DNA of 64,000 nucleotides from JANQIO01 sp043585095 (GCA_043585095.1 CP121321.1:1116001-1180000); one strand, 5' to 3'. Positions 1-8,439 are shown, counted from the first letter of the stretch. Numbers and translations are program-made. Notes: generated by a model not told the origin, from the letters alone.

Positions 1-192
1 CTATATGCTGCGGATCGGGACGTCAGCAAGTTGACTGTTTTTGTAGCAGCTTCCGGGGCGCTGGTTACTGCTAGTGCCCTGGGCGTGCTCGCAGGCACGC
101 TAATGTCGTCATATTTCAACCCAAGGCTGCTGCAGTCTGTTGCGGGAATTGGTTTTATCGTTATTGGCTGCCTGACGCTATACCGCTCCTGA
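1..192 (+). CDS. C-terminal end of a GDT1/TMEM165-like (UPF0016) membrane transporter, partial
   Basis: The window opens inside a gene read in frame 1 and ending in TGA at 190-192. The 63 visible residues contain two hydrophobic stretches around a short polar loop: a Val/Ala/Ser-rich helix (LTVFVAASGALVTASALGVL), then SSYFNPRLLQSVAG, then a final helix ending LTLYRS. A small-residue helix, a loop with an R-L-L-x-x-V-A-G pattern and a terminal helix resemble the second half of UPF0016/GDT1 proteins. Those are cation (Mn2+/Ca2+) exporters of the inner membrane. The diagnostic E-x-G-D-(K/R)-(T/S) motifs would lie upstream of the window, so the assignment rests on the tail alone. The coding end is certain; the family is an inference. 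Confidence 0.5.
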   Translation, partial: LYAADRDVSKLTVFVAASGALVTASALGVLAGTLMSSYFNPRLLQSVAGIGFIVIGCLTLYRS

Positions 193-233
193 GGGCTAAG
201 CCACTTGGTGTTAACACTGCATAGGTCCTCAGA

Positions 234-533
234 ATGACAAGAATAACCGCCGTTGCCGCTGGCCTGGTACTTGTTAGTGCGGTGTCACTGCTGGTGTGGA
301 ATGAGGCGCGGAAAGAGATCAAGTTTTTGTGTGGCAACTTTGCGTCTGGCGTCACTGAGCAGAGTGTGGTCAACCAGCTGGATACGGGCGAATTTCTGCG
401 CTATGCGTTCGTCGACGCCGATGCAAGCACTGCGATTATGGTCGACAGCGCCTATAACCTTGGGCTGTATCGCTGTGAAATCCTGTTGAATCAAGAGGGG
501 CGTGTCATCTCTGCGCGATACGGGGCGCATTAG
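234..533 (+). CDS. small membrane-anchored or exported hypothetical protein
   Basis: A 99-residue protein with an N-terminal hydrophobic segment (residues about 4-22) followed by a basic-acidic stretch. This could be an uncleaved anchor or a signal peptide. The rest is soluble, with two cysteines in FLCGNF and LYRCEI that could form a periplasmic disulfide. It lies 41 bp after the transporter end and about 150 bp before htpG. I do not recognise a family. ATG start, no strong ribosome site visible. It is taken as real because it fills an otherwise empty interval and has a coherent signal-anchor design; an overlapping 78-codon frame has no such features. Confidence 0.55.
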   Translation: MTRITAVAAGLVLVSAVSLLVWNEARKEIKFLCGNFASGVTEQSVVNQLDTGEFLRYAFVDADASTAIMVDSAYNLGLYRCEILLNQEGRVISARYGAH

Positions 534-683
534 CCCGCCTGCGTTGTGACGTGTCTGCGTCCTCGCCTCTCTGGATACCATCATAAAGTCGCTTCTATAG
601 GTGAAAACGCTCTCTGCGCTCTTGAAAATGGTCGGGATGGCCCCATACCTCGTGTAGCCCTAGAAATTGCAACGGAGACTCAC

Positions 684-2594
684 ATGACCGCAGACGCGCA
701 GAAGCAAACCCTCGGCTTCCAAACCGAGGCCAAACAACTGCTTCAGTTGATGATTCACTCGCTGTACAGCAATCGTGAGGTATTTCTCAGAGAGCTGATA
801 TCCAACGCCAGCGATGCAGTCGACAAGCTGCGCTTTCAGGCGCTTGGCGACGAGACACTGTTAGAAGACGACCCTGAGTTTGCAGTCCGCGTCGATGTCG
901 ATAAAGACGCGAAGACGATCAGCATCTCTGACAACGGGATTGGCATGAACCGCGATGACGTTATCGAGCACCTGGGCACGATTGCCAAGTCTGGCACTGC
1001 GCAGTTTCTGGAGAACCTGACCGGAGATCAGCAGAAAGATTCACAGCTCATTGGGCAGTTTGGCGTGGGCTTCTATTCTGCCTTTATCGTTGCTGACAGA
1101 GTGGAAGTACTTACCAGGCGCGCCGGCGATCCCACTGCTGCAGGCGTGCATTGGGAATCAACGGGAGAGGCAGATTTCTCCGTTGAAACCGTTGAGAAGG
1201 CCCAGCGCGGCACTACCGTCATTCTGCACCTGAAAAGTGACTGTGACGAGTTTGCCGATGACTTCCGCGTGCGCAGCGTGATCAAGAAGTACTCTGATCA
1301 TATTTCAGTACCGGTGATGATGGAAAAGCCTGCGGCTCCCGCCGCGGAAGAAAGCGACGACGCAGAAGCGGATACCGCTGCTCCGGAGTACGAAGCGATC
1401 AATGAAGCAACCGCGCTTTGGACCCGCTCTCGCAGTGAGGTCAGCGATGAAGAGTACAAGGCTTTTTATCAGCACGTGTCGCATGATTTTGAAGAGCCCA
1501 TGACCTGGAGTCACAACCGGGTTGAGGGCAAGCTTGAATACACTAGCCTTCTTTACATCCCCAAGCGCGCGCCCTTTGATATGTGGAACCGCGAAATGGT
1601 TCGCGGCCTCAAGCTGTACGTGCAGCGTACCTTTATCATGGACGATGCCGAGCAGTTCCTGCCGTTGTATCTGCGCTTTATAAAAGGTGTAGTCGACTCC
1701 AATGACCTGAGCCTGAACGTATCGCGGGAGATCCTCCAACAGGACCCCCAGGTCGATGCCATGCGTGCGGCGTTGACCAAGCGTGTACTGGACATGCTGG
1801 AAAAAATGGCCAAAAAGCAGCCTGAGGAATATCAGGCCTTCTGGGATGAGTTCGGACAGGTGCTGAAAGAAGGTCCTGCAGAAGACTTTAGTAACAAGGA
1901 AAAAATCGCCGGCCTGCTGCGCTTTTCTACAACCCATACCGATAGCGAAACACAGGATCAGTCATTAGCAGATTATCTGTCGCGACTGCAGGACGATCAG
2001 GACAAGATCTACTACGTTGTCGCGGAGAACTACAAAACCGCTAAGTCCAGCCCGCATTTGGAGGTCTTCCGCAAGAAGGGCATCGAAGTCCTGGTGCTGT
2101 ATGACCGCATTGACGACTGGCTGATGAATCAGCTTCAGGAATTCGACGGCAAAGCTTTTCAGGACGTTGCGCGTGGTGAATTAGCCCTCAGTGATGAGGA
2201 CAAGGCCGCGCAAGAGCAGCTCAATAAGGATAGCGAGAGCCTGCTGGAGCGACTCAAAGCGGTGTTGGAGAAAGACGTGCAAGAAGTTCGTGCAACCACT
2301 CGCTTAACCGATTCGCCGGCCTGCCTGGTGGTGGGGGATTTCGATATGGGTGCACAAATGCGCCGCATTATGGAGGCTGCCGGACAGGAGGTTCCCGACA
2401 GTAAACCGATTCTGGAGGTCAACCCGGCGCATCCGCTGCTCGCCAAGCTGGACGCCGAGCCCGACGAAGATCGCTTTGCCGATCTGGCCAGTATCATCTT
2501 CGATCAGGCACAGCTGGCAGAGGGCGGCACACTGGAAGATCCTGCATCCTATGTATCGCGCTTGAACAAGCTACTGCTTGAGCTCAGTCAGTAG
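684..2594 (+). CDS. htpG: molecular chaperone HtpG (Hsp90)
   Basis: Bacterial Hsp90, a cytoplasmic ATP-dependent chaperone dimer. The ATG at 684 gives 636 residues, normal for the family. It follows a GGAGA ribosome site and begins MTADAQKQTLGFQTEAKQL; the frame stays open 46 codons further upstream, but that extension has no family resemblance. The GHKL ATPase domain is clear: NREVFLRELISNASDAVDKLR carries the catalytic Glu and Mg-binding Asn, followed by DNGIGM and GQFGVGFYSAF. The middle domain has LPLYLRFIKGVVDSNDLSLNVSRE (the conserved Arg), and the C-terminal dimerisation domain ends LLELSQ. An acidic Ala/Glu/Asp-rich insert (about residues 217-236) links the N and middle domains. Monocistronic by spacing. 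Confidence 0.97.
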   Translation: MTADAQKQTLGFQTEAKQLLQLMIHSLYSNREVFLRELISNASDAVDKLRFQALGDETLLEDDPEFAVRVDVDKDAKTISISDNGIGMNRDDVIEHLGTIAKSGTAQFLENLTGDQQKDSQLIGQFGVGFYSAFIVADRVEVLTRRAGDPTAAGVHWESTGEADFSVETVEKAQRGTTVILHLKSDCDEFADDFRVRSVIKKYSDHISVPVMMEKPAAPAAEESDDAEADTAAPEYEAINEATALWTRSRSEVSDEEYKAFYQHVSHDFEEPMTWSHNRVEGKLEYTSLLYIPKRAPFDMWNREMVRGLKLYVQRTFIMDDAEQFLPLYLRFIKGVVDSNDLSLNVSREILQQDPQVDAMRAALTKRVLDMLEKMAKKQPEEYQAFWDEFGQVLKEGPAEDFSNKEKIAGLLRFSTTHTDSETQDQSLADYLSRLQDDQDKIYYVVAENYKTAKSSPHLEVFRKKGIEVLVLYDRIDDWLMNQLQEFDGKAFQDVARGELALSDEDKAAQEQLNKDSESLLERLKAVLEKDVQEVRATTRLTDSPACLVVGDFDMGAQMRRIMEAAGQEVPDSKPILEVNPAHPLLAKLDAEPDEDRFADLASIIFDQAQLAEGGTLEDPASYVSRLNKLLLELSQ

Positions 2595-2608
2595 TCTTCA
2601 ATACCGCT

Positions 2609-2630
2609 GGGCGCGGTTGGCATCGCGCCC
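2609..2630 (+). terminator. possible weak terminator hairpin after htpG
   Basis: GGGCGCG at 2609-2615 pairs perfectly with CGCGCCC at 2624-2630 across an 8-nt loop, 15 nt after the htpG stop. No T-run follows, so this is not a canonical rho-independent terminator. It may only stabilise the htpG mRNA 3' end. Confidence 0.3.
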
Positions 2631-2669
2631 GGCTGTTACACTTGTCCTTTACCTAGCGGACAGCACTCT

Positions 2670-3743
2670 ATGCCTACCCTTCAGTCCACCCGGCACTCCA
2701 CTCCACACTCTACCCCGGACTCCACCCCGCACCGTGTGGCCGTGCTTGGCGGGGGCAGCTTCGGCACCGTTATAGCGAACATTATTGCCGCCAACGGGCA
2801 CTCCGTCAGCCTGTGGATGCGCAGTGATGAGGGCGCCGAAATTCTCAACGAAAGCCGCGAAAACCCCAACTATCTGCCCGGCTACAAGCTACACGATAAT
2901 TTGCAGGCGACAACGTCACTTGACGATGCGGTAGCCGGGGTGGATTTTGTTTTTGTCGCTGTCCCCAGTAAGTCCTGCGCTGAAATCGCCGCTGCGCTGG
3001 CACAGCGAGTTGACCCAACCGCGAAAGTCATTAGCACTACCAAGGGTATTGAGGCGGATGGATTTCGCCTGATGAGCCAGGTGCTGCGCGCGGCGCTGCC
3101 GACTAACCCGATTGGCGTGCTTAGCGGCCCCAACCTTGCTCGCGAGATAGCGGCGGGACAGATAACCGGTTCGGTGGTGGCCAGTGATTCCTCAGAGCTC
3201 AACGAAACCGTACAGGCGCTTTTGCACAGTAAAACCTTCAGGGTGTACTCCAGCGCAGATATGTATGGCGTCGAATTAGGCGGCGCCCTGAAAAATGTGT
3301 ATGCCATCATGGCGGGATTGGGTGCCTCGCTGGAAGTTGGCGAGAACACCATGGGTATGCTGCTGACGCGAAGCCTCGCCGAGATGTCCCGCTTTGCGGT
3401 CAGCCTGGGCGCGGACCCATTGACGTTTTTGGGACTAGCCGGCGTGGGCGACCTGATTGTGACCTGCTCATCGCCGCTCAGCCGTAACTATCGCGTTGGC
3501 TACGCGTTGGGGCAGGGTGAGTCGCTGGATGACATTCTGGCCAATCTCGGCCAGGTCGCCGAAGGCGTGAATACGCTAAAGCTGGTCAAGGCCGAAGCGG
3601 AGCGTAGAGAGATTTACATGCCGCTAGTTAACGGGCTTTACGCCATGCTCTATGAACGCAAGCCGCTGGAAGATGTTATCAGCGATATGATGCTGGCGGA
3701 ACAACCGCAGGATGTCGAATTTGCGTTAGGTGATAGCCACTAA
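2670..3743 (+). CDS. gpsA: NAD(P)H-dependent glycerol-3-phosphate dehydrogenase
   Basis: Reduces dihydroxyacetone phosphate to sn-glycerol 3-phosphate for phospholipid synthesis (cytosolic). The Rossmann motif is VAVLGGGSFGT (about residues 23-33), followed by the substrate motifs STTKGIE, GVLSGPNLAREIA and the catalytic lysine region ELGGALKNVYAIMAG; GVGDLIVTCSS is also typical. At 357 residues it is slightly long because of an N-terminal run STRH-STPH-STPD-STPH encoded by four 12-bp units (2685-2732). The Rossmann fold begins directly after it. No alternative start lies between the repeat and the fold, so the repeat is probably translated. First gene of gpsA-sixA-hydrolase-DUF4892; its TAA overlaps the next ATG by one base. 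Confidence 0.96.
   Translation: MPTLQSTRHSTPHSTPDSTPHRVAVLGGGSFGTVIANIIAANGHSVSLWMRSDEGAEILNESRENPNYLPGYKLHDNLQATTSLDDAVAGVDFVFVAVPSKSCAEIAAALAQRVDPTAKVISTTKGIEADGFRLMSQVLRAALPTNPIGVLSGPNLAREIAAGQITGSVVASDSSELNETVQALLHSKTFRVYSSADMYGVELGGALKNVYAIMAGLGASLEVGENTMGMLLTRSLAEMSRFAVSLGADPLTFLGLAGVGDLIVTCSSPLSRNYRVGYALGQGESLDDILANLGQVAEGVNTLKLVKAEAERREIYMPLVNGLYAMLYERKPLEDVISDMMLAEQPQDVEFALGDSH
2685..2732 (+). repeat. 12-bp tandem repeat, four units, in the 5' end of gpsA
   Basis: Four in-frame 12-bp units of the form TCC-ACN-CNN-CAC encode STRH, STPH, STPD and STPH. Units differ at a few bases, so this is not a very recent expansion. It adds about 16 residues ahead of the Rossmann fold. Confidence 0.8.
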
Positions 3744-4237
3744 TGCGCCTTTTCATTGTGCGTCACGGTGATGCTGTCGTTCCAGCAGGGGGCCATGAGC
3801 GAAGCCTCACTCAGCGGGGTATCGCGGATGCCGGCGCAGCGGGCAGGCTGCTAGCGGAAGAGGTGCTTGACGCAATCTATACTAGCCCGCTGTTGCGAAC
3901 GCGCCAGACCACCGATCATCTTCTAGAGGCAGTTGGCCAAGCTGGCACGACAGCGTTGACAGCCGAAGTTGCCGAAGAGCTGGTGCCGCCATCTGACGGA
4001 CAGGCGATCACCGCCCTGCTGGATAGAAGCGAAGCGCAGTCAGTGGTGCTTGTCAGCCATATGCCGCTAGTCGCCTATCTGGTCAGTTGGTTCACATCCG
4101 GTGACTATCGAAGCTATCCTTTTGGTGGATACCCTGAAGCGGGGATCGTCGCCCTGGATTTTGACATCTGGGGTCAGGGCATGGGGACACTAGCCTGGTA
4201 TGCGTTTCCGCCCGGGTATAAAAAGGCCACGCGCTAG
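3743..4237 (+). CDS. sixA: SixA-like phosphohistidine phosphatase (histidine phosphatase superfamily)
   Basis: A 164-residue branch-1 histidine phosphatase. The catalytic RHG motif is at the N-terminus (MRLFIVRHGDAV), followed by SLTQRG, YTSPLLRTRQTTDHL (conserved Arg) and the second catalytic His in VVLVSHMPLVAYLVSWF. Length and the H-M-P-L motif are typical of SixA, which dephosphorylates His-phosphorylated proteins such as the HPt domain of ArcB or the nitrogen phosphotransferase NPr in E. coli. The start codon overlaps the gpsA stop (TAATG), implying translational coupling; gpsA-sixA linkage is common in pseudomonads and relatives. The true substrate here is unknown. Confidence 0.88.
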   Translation: MRLFIVRHGDAVVPAGGHERSLTQRGIADAGAAGRLLAEEVLDAIYTSPLLRTRQTTDHLLEAVGQAGTTALTAEVAEELVPPSDGQAITALLDRSEAQSVVLVSHMPLVAYLVSWFTSGDYRSYPFGGYPEAGIVALDFDIWGQGMGTLAWYAFPPGYKKATR

Positions 4238-5146
4238 ATGCGAGAGCTGGTATTTGATTTGCCGGGACGCCGGATGGCCGGACTTGGCTTTGGAGAACCC
4301 GGTGCTACGCCAGTTTTGGCCATACACGGCTGGCTCGACAACGCAGCAAGTTTTATTCCGCTGGCCTCCAGACTTGCAGATTCCAATTCCTCAGCTCTGG
4401 ATGGGGTCGGGCTGGATAGGGTCGGGCTGGATAGGGTCGAGCTGGATATAGTCGCCCTGGATATGGCGGGTTGCGGTCTTAGCGATCACCGCAGTCCTGA
4501 TGGCGAATACAGTATCTGGAATGACCTTCCCGATATCGAAGCTGTTGTAGAGCAATTGGGTTGGTCGAAGTTTATCCTCGTCGGCCACTCCCGGGGCGCA
4601 ATCATTTCAAGCCTCTATGCCAGCGCACGCCCGGAGCGTGTGATGCGCTTTGTGTTGTTGGACGGTCTGCGTCCGCAGCCTATGAGTCCCGAAGATATAC
4701 CTGCGCAGTTGGCAAAATTTCTGGATGACAAGGCCAGATTGCAGGGGCGTGAGCCAAGGGAGTTCGAGACAGTAGACGAGGCATTAACCGTGCGTCGTCG
4801 CTTTGGGTTCAGCGGTGAAAGCGGAGGAGAGCAAATACGCTTAATCGTTGAGCGCAATCTTGTTAAAACAGACGGCGGCTGGTGCTGGCGCTTTGATCCC
4901 CGGTTGCAGGGCGCCTCGTCGATGAAACTCACCTCAGCACATTGTGATGCAGTGCTGACCGGGCTTTCGATGCCCGGCCTGTTACTATTGGCAGAGCAGG
5001 GCCTGGGCCAGGTCAAGGATTTGCCAGCCCTGCCCGACACCCTGCGAGTTCAACGGGTAGCGGGAGGACACCACTGCCATATGGCAGAGTCCGTAGACGC
5101 GGTGGCGCAGTATGTGATTGAGTTTTTATCAGAGGGATTTCAGTAG
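4238..5146 (+). CDS. alpha/beta-hydrolase with an internal pentapeptide repeat
   Basis: A 302-residue alpha/beta-hydrolase whose ATG directly abuts the sixA stop. Family landmarks are the HGWLDNAASF oxyanion motif, IVALDMAGCGLSDHR after strand 4, and the nucleophile elbow FILVGHSRGAIIS (Ser in GHSRG). The catalytic His is in RVAGGHHCHMAESVD, and the acid probably follows the lid. Substrate unknown; such genes are often called serine hydrolases or esterases. The sequence just before strand 4 is expanded into SALDG-VGLDR-VGLDR-VELDI-VALDM, five copies of a five-residue unit, of which only the last is the normal strand. This adds about 20 residues at the edge of the central sheet. The core fold is otherwise intact. 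Confidence 0.85.
   Translation: MRELVFDLPGRRMAGLGFGEPGATPVLAIHGWLDNAASFIPLASRLADSNSSALDGVGLDRVGLDRVELDIVALDMAGCGLSDHRSPDGEYSIWNDLPDIEAVVEQLGWSKFILVGHSRGAIISSLYASARPERVMRFVLLDGLRPQPMSPEDIPAQLAKFLDDKARLQGREPREFETVDEALTVRRRFGFSGESGGEQIRLIVERNLVKTDGGWCWRFDPRLQGASSMKLTSAHCDAVLTGLSMPGLLLLAEQGLGQVKDLPALPDTLRVQRVAGGHHCHMAESVDAVAQYVIEFLSEGFQ
4391..4465 (+). repeat. 15-bp in-frame tandem repeat inside the hydrolase gene
   Basis: Five consecutive 15-bp units, codon-aligned, each encoding x-x-Leu-Asp-x. Units two and three (4406-4420, 4421-4435) are identical (GTCGGGCTGGATAGG); the unit at 4451-4465 encodes the native strand VALDM. The exact identity of two units points to recent slippage or unequal duplication of the native segment. 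Confidence 0.92.
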
Positions 5147-5148
5147 GA

Positions 5149-5751
5149 ATGACACTCTTTCGTGTCCATCAATGTTCCGTTTTTAATTTCCACGTCGATA
5201 AATTGCGTGGTCTTACTTGCTCGGCAGCTTTGTTAGCGGCTTTGCTGGTTGCGCAATCGGTGTTCGCGGCGCCACCTTTGGCCTCAGATTGGCGTCACAC
5301 CGAGGTGTATAGCCAGTCCGAACCGGCTTCGACAGAATATCTGCTGGGGCTGGGCGCGCTGCAGAAAATCCGCAGTCGCTGGCAGTTTAAAGACAGTGAG
5401 CTGGTGCAGGGCGAGCTGGAGCAGATTACCTGGCAAGTACAGGGTGGTTTTACCGCAGAAGATGCCTTTGATTGGTACAGCCGACAACTGCCGGCTGATG
5501 CCACTTTGCTGTTTGAATGTGAAGGCAGGGCGTGTGGAAGTAGCGCTCAGTGGGCCAGCCGAGTGTTTGACGAGCGTGTTCTCTATGGCCACGACGATCG
5601 CCAGCATTATGCTGCCTGGCGCATGCGGGAGAATGATCAGCTCTGGACGCTAGTGCTCTATGCCAGCGATCGAGCTAATCGCAGGCATTTCCTGCGCCTG
5701 GACCGGATACGCCATTTATCAGACGAAAGCGGCGCTGACGAATCTCCCTAG
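5149..5751 (+). CDS. DUF4892-like exported protein
   Basis: A 200-residue protein two bases after the hydrolase stop. The N-terminus has a long basic-aromatic region and a hydrophobic core ending AQSVFAAPP, a likely signal peptide cleaved after VFA. The mature part has WQVQGGFTAEDAFDWYSRQL and LFECEGRACGSSAQWASRVFDERVLYGHDDRQHY. The C-E-G-R-x-C-G-S-S pattern is what I associate with DUF4892, found near OmpA-type proteins in Pseudomonas. Many relatives are longer; this one lacks a C-terminal extension. Its stop overlaps that of the convergent folE by 4 bp. No enzymatic function is known. The long n-region suggests the true start may be internal. Confidence 0.65.
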   Translation: MTLFRVHQCSVFNFHVDKLRGLTCSAALLAALLVAQSVFAAPPLASDWRHTEVYSQSEPASTEYLLGLGALQKIRSRWQFKDSELVQGELEQITWQVQGGFTAEDAFDWYSRQLPADATLLFECEGRACGSSAQWASRVFDERVLYGHDDRQHYAAWRMRENDQLWTLVLYASDRANRRHFLRLDRIRHLSDESGADESP

Positions 5752-6296
5752 CGGGACAGATTAATCAGCGATAAAAACTCAGTTCGAGTCGCTTGATCAT
5801 CGCGGAAGCTGCCCAGCATCGCAGACGTTTTCATCACCGAGTTCTGTTTCTCCACGCCGCGCATCATCATGCACATGTGGCGGGCTTCGATAATCACTCC
5901 AACCCCTGCGGCGTCGGTCACTTCGCGGACGGTCTCGGCTATCTGCGTCGTCAATTGCTCCTGAATTTGGAACCGTCTCGCATACAGGTCGACGATTCTG
6001 GCGACCTTGGAAAGCCCCAACACTTTCCCGGTAGGAATGTAAGCAACGTGGCATCGTCCGATGAAGGGCAGCAAGTGATGCTCGCACAGCGAGTACATCT
6101 CGATATCTTGCACAACCACCATTTCGCTGGAGTCGGACGGGAACAAGGCATCATTGACAATGTCCTCCACGCGTTGCTGGTAGCCCTGGGTAAGAAACTC
6201 AAAGGCGCGTGCCGCGCGCCCGGGGGTGTCGACGAGGCCGGGACGCGAAAGGTCTTCGCCGCAGGCTCGGATAATAGTTTTGAAAGCGTCTTCCAC
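5748..6296 (-). CDS. folE: GTP cyclohydrolase I (first copy)
   Basis: Converts GTP to 7,8-dihydroneopterin triphosphate, the first step of folate and pterin synthesis. It has 182 residues, normal for the short bacterial form. Zinc ligands are present (Cys and His in SLCEHHLLPF, second Cys in RHMCMMMRGVEKQNS), with the family signatures VAYIPTGKVLGLSKVARI and TPGRAARAF. It is complete and should be active. A second, clearly different folE lies at 16386-17066, closer in layout to the E. coli enzyme, so this copy may serve a special condition or another pterin pathway. Divergent from prmB, with a short shared upstream region. Confidence 0.95.
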   Translation of the reverse strand: MEDAFKTIIRACGEDLSRPGLVDTPGRAARAFEFLTQGYQQRVEDIVNDALFPSDSSEMVVVQDIEMYSLCEHHLLPFIGRCHVAYIPTGKVLGLSKVARIVDLYARRFQIQEQLTTQIAETVREVTDAAGVGVIIEARHMCMMMRGVEKQNSVMKTSAMLGSFRDDQATRTEFLSLINLSR

Positions 6297-6375
6297 AGCA
6301 CTGTATTCCCTTGATCAAGGCCGTCGATGGTAGCAATCGGCTGTAGTGCTCGCAATTGCACGGTACACTCTACAA

Positions 6376-7293
6376 ATGGGCATTGAGAGAAGCATCAAGG
6401 CAGAGATAAGTACCGTGGGCGATGCGCTACGCTGGAGTCAGTCCTGTTTTGAGGAGGCCGAACTGTATTTTGGACACGGCACAGATAATCCCTGGGACGA
6501 GGCCTTACATCTGGTGTTGGGTAGCCTAAAGTTACCTATGGAATCCGATCCATCCATCCTGGATTGCGAGTTGACCGATGCCGAGAAAGATCGGCTCATT
6601 CGGCACGTAAAGGAGCGCGTTGACGACCGCGTACCGGTGCCCTATTTGACGGGGCGCGCCTGGTTCGCCGGACTGGAGTTCAAGATCGACCGTCGCGCCT
6701 TGATACCTCGTTCCCCGATAGCTGAATTGATCGAGCGTGACTTTGCCCCGTGGTACCAGGGCGCCGGCATAGAGCGCGTTTTGGATATGTGCTGTGGTGG
6801 TGGCTGCATTGGCCTTGCTGTAGCGGCTTGGAACCCCCAGGCAGCCGTTGACCTGGTAGACCTCGATGCCAGCGCCTTAGCCTTAGCTGTGGAGAACCGC
6901 GGCCTGCTGGGTTTGGACGCTCGCGCAGAGCTTATCCAGTCAGACCTGTTTGAAGGCTTACGCGGTCGACAATACGACCTCATTTTGACCAACCCCCCCT
7001 ACGTCGATGAGAGGGATTTGGCGCAGATGCCTGAGGAGTATCGTCACGAACCAGTGCTAGCGCTGGGCGCCGGCGATGATGGCCTTGATATCATTCGCCG
7101 GGTACTGGATAGCGCCGTGCATTTTCTGTCTCCCGACGGCTTGCTAATTGGAGAGGTGGGCAATAGCTGGCAGGCGCTGGATGAGGCCTTTCCGCAGATT
7201 CCCTTTACCTGGATAGAATTGGAGCGAGGCGGGCATGGGGTTTTTGTTCTCACTGCGCGCGAGCTTGCAGAGCATCACACAGCGCGCAGCTAA
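6376..7293 (+). CDS. prmB: ribosomal protein L3 N5-glutamine methyltransferase
   Basis: SAM-dependent methyltransferase that modifies a Gln of ribosomal protein L3. The SAM motif I is VLDMCCGGGCIGLAVA (Cys-rich variant of D-L-x-T-G-S-G), the acidic loop VDLVDLDASALALA, and the Gln-binding catalytic motif LTNPPYVDERDLAQMP is complete. The N-terminal helical domain with YFGHGTDNPWDEALHLVLG distinguishes PrmB from PrmC. I choose the ATG at 6376 (305 residues, MGIERSIKAEIS) over an upstream GTG at 6346. aroC follows after 39 bp, an arrangement (prmB-aroC) seen in many gammaproteobacteria. Confidence 0.93.
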   Translation: MGIERSIKAEISTVGDALRWSQSCFEEAELYFGHGTDNPWDEALHLVLGSLKLPMESDPSILDCELTDAEKDRLIRHVKERVDDRVPVPYLTGRAWFAGLEFKIDRRALIPRSPIAELIERDFAPWYQGAGIERVLDMCCGGGCIGLAVAAWNPQAAVDLVDLDASALALAVENRGLLGLDARAELIQSDLFEGLRGRQYDLILTNPPYVDERDLAQMPEEYRHEPVLALGAGDDGLDIIRRVLDSAVHFLSPDGLLIGEVGNSWQALDEAFPQIPFTWIELERGGHGVFVLTARELAEHHTARS

Positions 7294-7298
7294 ACGGC

Positions 7299-7304
7299 TA
7301 TAAT
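7299..7304 (+). promoter_or_regulatory. possible -10 element ahead of aroC
   Basis: A perfect TATAAT lies in the 39-bp gap between prmB and aroC, 29 bp before the aroC ATG. No convincing -35 hexamer is at 16-18 bp spacing, so this is a weak promoter call; co-transcription with prmB is equally likely. Confidence 0.35.
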
Positions 7305-7332
7305 TGCGCTTTTTTAGGGAATTCAGCTCGCG

Positions 7333-8439
7333 ATGTCAGGCAACAGTATCGGCAAACTCTTTACCGTCACCAGCTTTGGTGAGAGTCACGGTGCCGCCGT
7401 GGGCTGCATCGTGGATGGCTGTCCCCCCGGTATGCCATTATCGGAAGAGGACTTGCAGGGTGATCTTGATCGGCGCAAGCCGGGTCAATCGCGGTTCACT
7501 ACTCAGCGCCGGGAATCCGACACCGTACAGATCCTGTCGGGCGTTTTTGAAGGCCTGACTACCGGCACACCCATCGGGCTATTAATTAATAACGAAGATC
7601 AGCGTTCCAAGGATTATTCCAAGATCGCCGACCGTTTTCGCCCGATGCATGCTGACTATACCTACCAGCAGAAGTTTGGCTTGCGAGACTATCGCGGCGG
7701 TGGACGCTCCTCCGCCCGGGAGACTGCCATGCGCGTTGCTGCCGGGGCAGTGGCGAAAAAGTATCTCGCCACGCAGGGCATTAGCGTGCGTGGATACCTT
7801 GCCGAACTGGGTCCTATCCGCGCGGAGAAGTTGGACTGGGACGTGGTCGAAACTAATGCCTTTTTCTGTCCTGACGGCGATAAGGTCCCGGAGATGGAGA
7901 CGTATATGGCGGCGCTTAACAAATCCGGCGACTCTGTTGGTGCGCGTATCAACGTCGTCGCCAGTGGTGTCATGCCCGGCCTTGGCGAGCCCGTATTTGA
8001 CCGCCTTGATGCCGATATCGCTCACGCCATGATGAGTATCAACGCCGTTAAAGGTGTGGAGATCGGAGCGGGCTTTGACAGCATTGACGCACTGGGCAGC
8101 GAGCACCGCGACGAGTTGAGTCCTGCAGGCTTCCGCAGCAATAACGCAGGCGGTGTGTTGGGCGGCATTTCTTCCGGACAGGATATAACGGTCAGCATGG
8201 CCTTGAAGCCGACCTCCAGCATTCGCCTGCCGGGCGAAAGTATCGATGTTGATGGGAACGCCGTGGAAGTGATTACTACCGGGCGACACGATCCCTGCGT
8301 CGGCATTCGAGCAACGCCGATAGCTGAAGCCATGCTGGCAATAGTGCTGTTAGATCATTTGCTGCGGCACCGTGGTCAGAATGCCGATGTGTTGTCTTCA
8401 ACGCCCGCTATCGCCGGGAGCGCAGACGGCGAGTGCTAG
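7333..8439 (+). CDS. aroC: chorismate synthase
   Basis: Converts 5-enolpyruvylshikimate 3-phosphate to chorismate using reduced FMN, the last shared step of aromatic synthesis. At 368 residues it is the usual size. All three family signatures are visible: GESHGAAVGCIVDGCPPG near the N-terminus, RGGGRSSARETAMRVAAGAVAKK in the middle, and GRHDPCVGIRATPIAEAM near the C-terminus. The C-terminal tail of about 20 residues is low in conservation and overlaps the following GTG start by 7 bp. Confidence 0.98.
   Translation: MSGNSIGKLFTVTSFGESHGAAVGCIVDGCPPGMPLSEEDLQGDLDRRKPGQSRFTTQRRESDTVQILSGVFEGLTTGTPIGLLINNEDQRSKDYSKIADRFRPMHADYTYQQKFGLRDYRGGGRSSARETAMRVAAGAVAKKYLATQGISVRGYLAELGPIRAEKLDWDVVETNAFFCPDGDKVPEMETYMAALNKSGDSVGARINVVASGVMPGLGEPVFDRLDADIAHAMMSINAVKGVEIGAGFDSIDALGSEHRDELSPAGFRSNNAGGVLGGISSGQDITVSMALKPTSSIRLPGESIDVDGNAVEVITTGRHDPCVGIRATPIAEAMLAIVLLDHLLRHRGQNADVLSSTPAIAGSADGEC

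Noticed and set aside
546..683. 46-codon upstream extension of htpG
   Set aside because: No Hsp90 similarity; the ATG at 684 has a ribosome site and yields the family length.
5793..6314. 173-codon plus-strand frame opposite folE
   Set aside because: His-rich composition typical of antisense to folE; no ribosome site.
7582..8289. 235-codon open frame antisense to aroC
   Set aside because: Shadow of a GC-rich coding region; no domain, and aroC is unambiguous.
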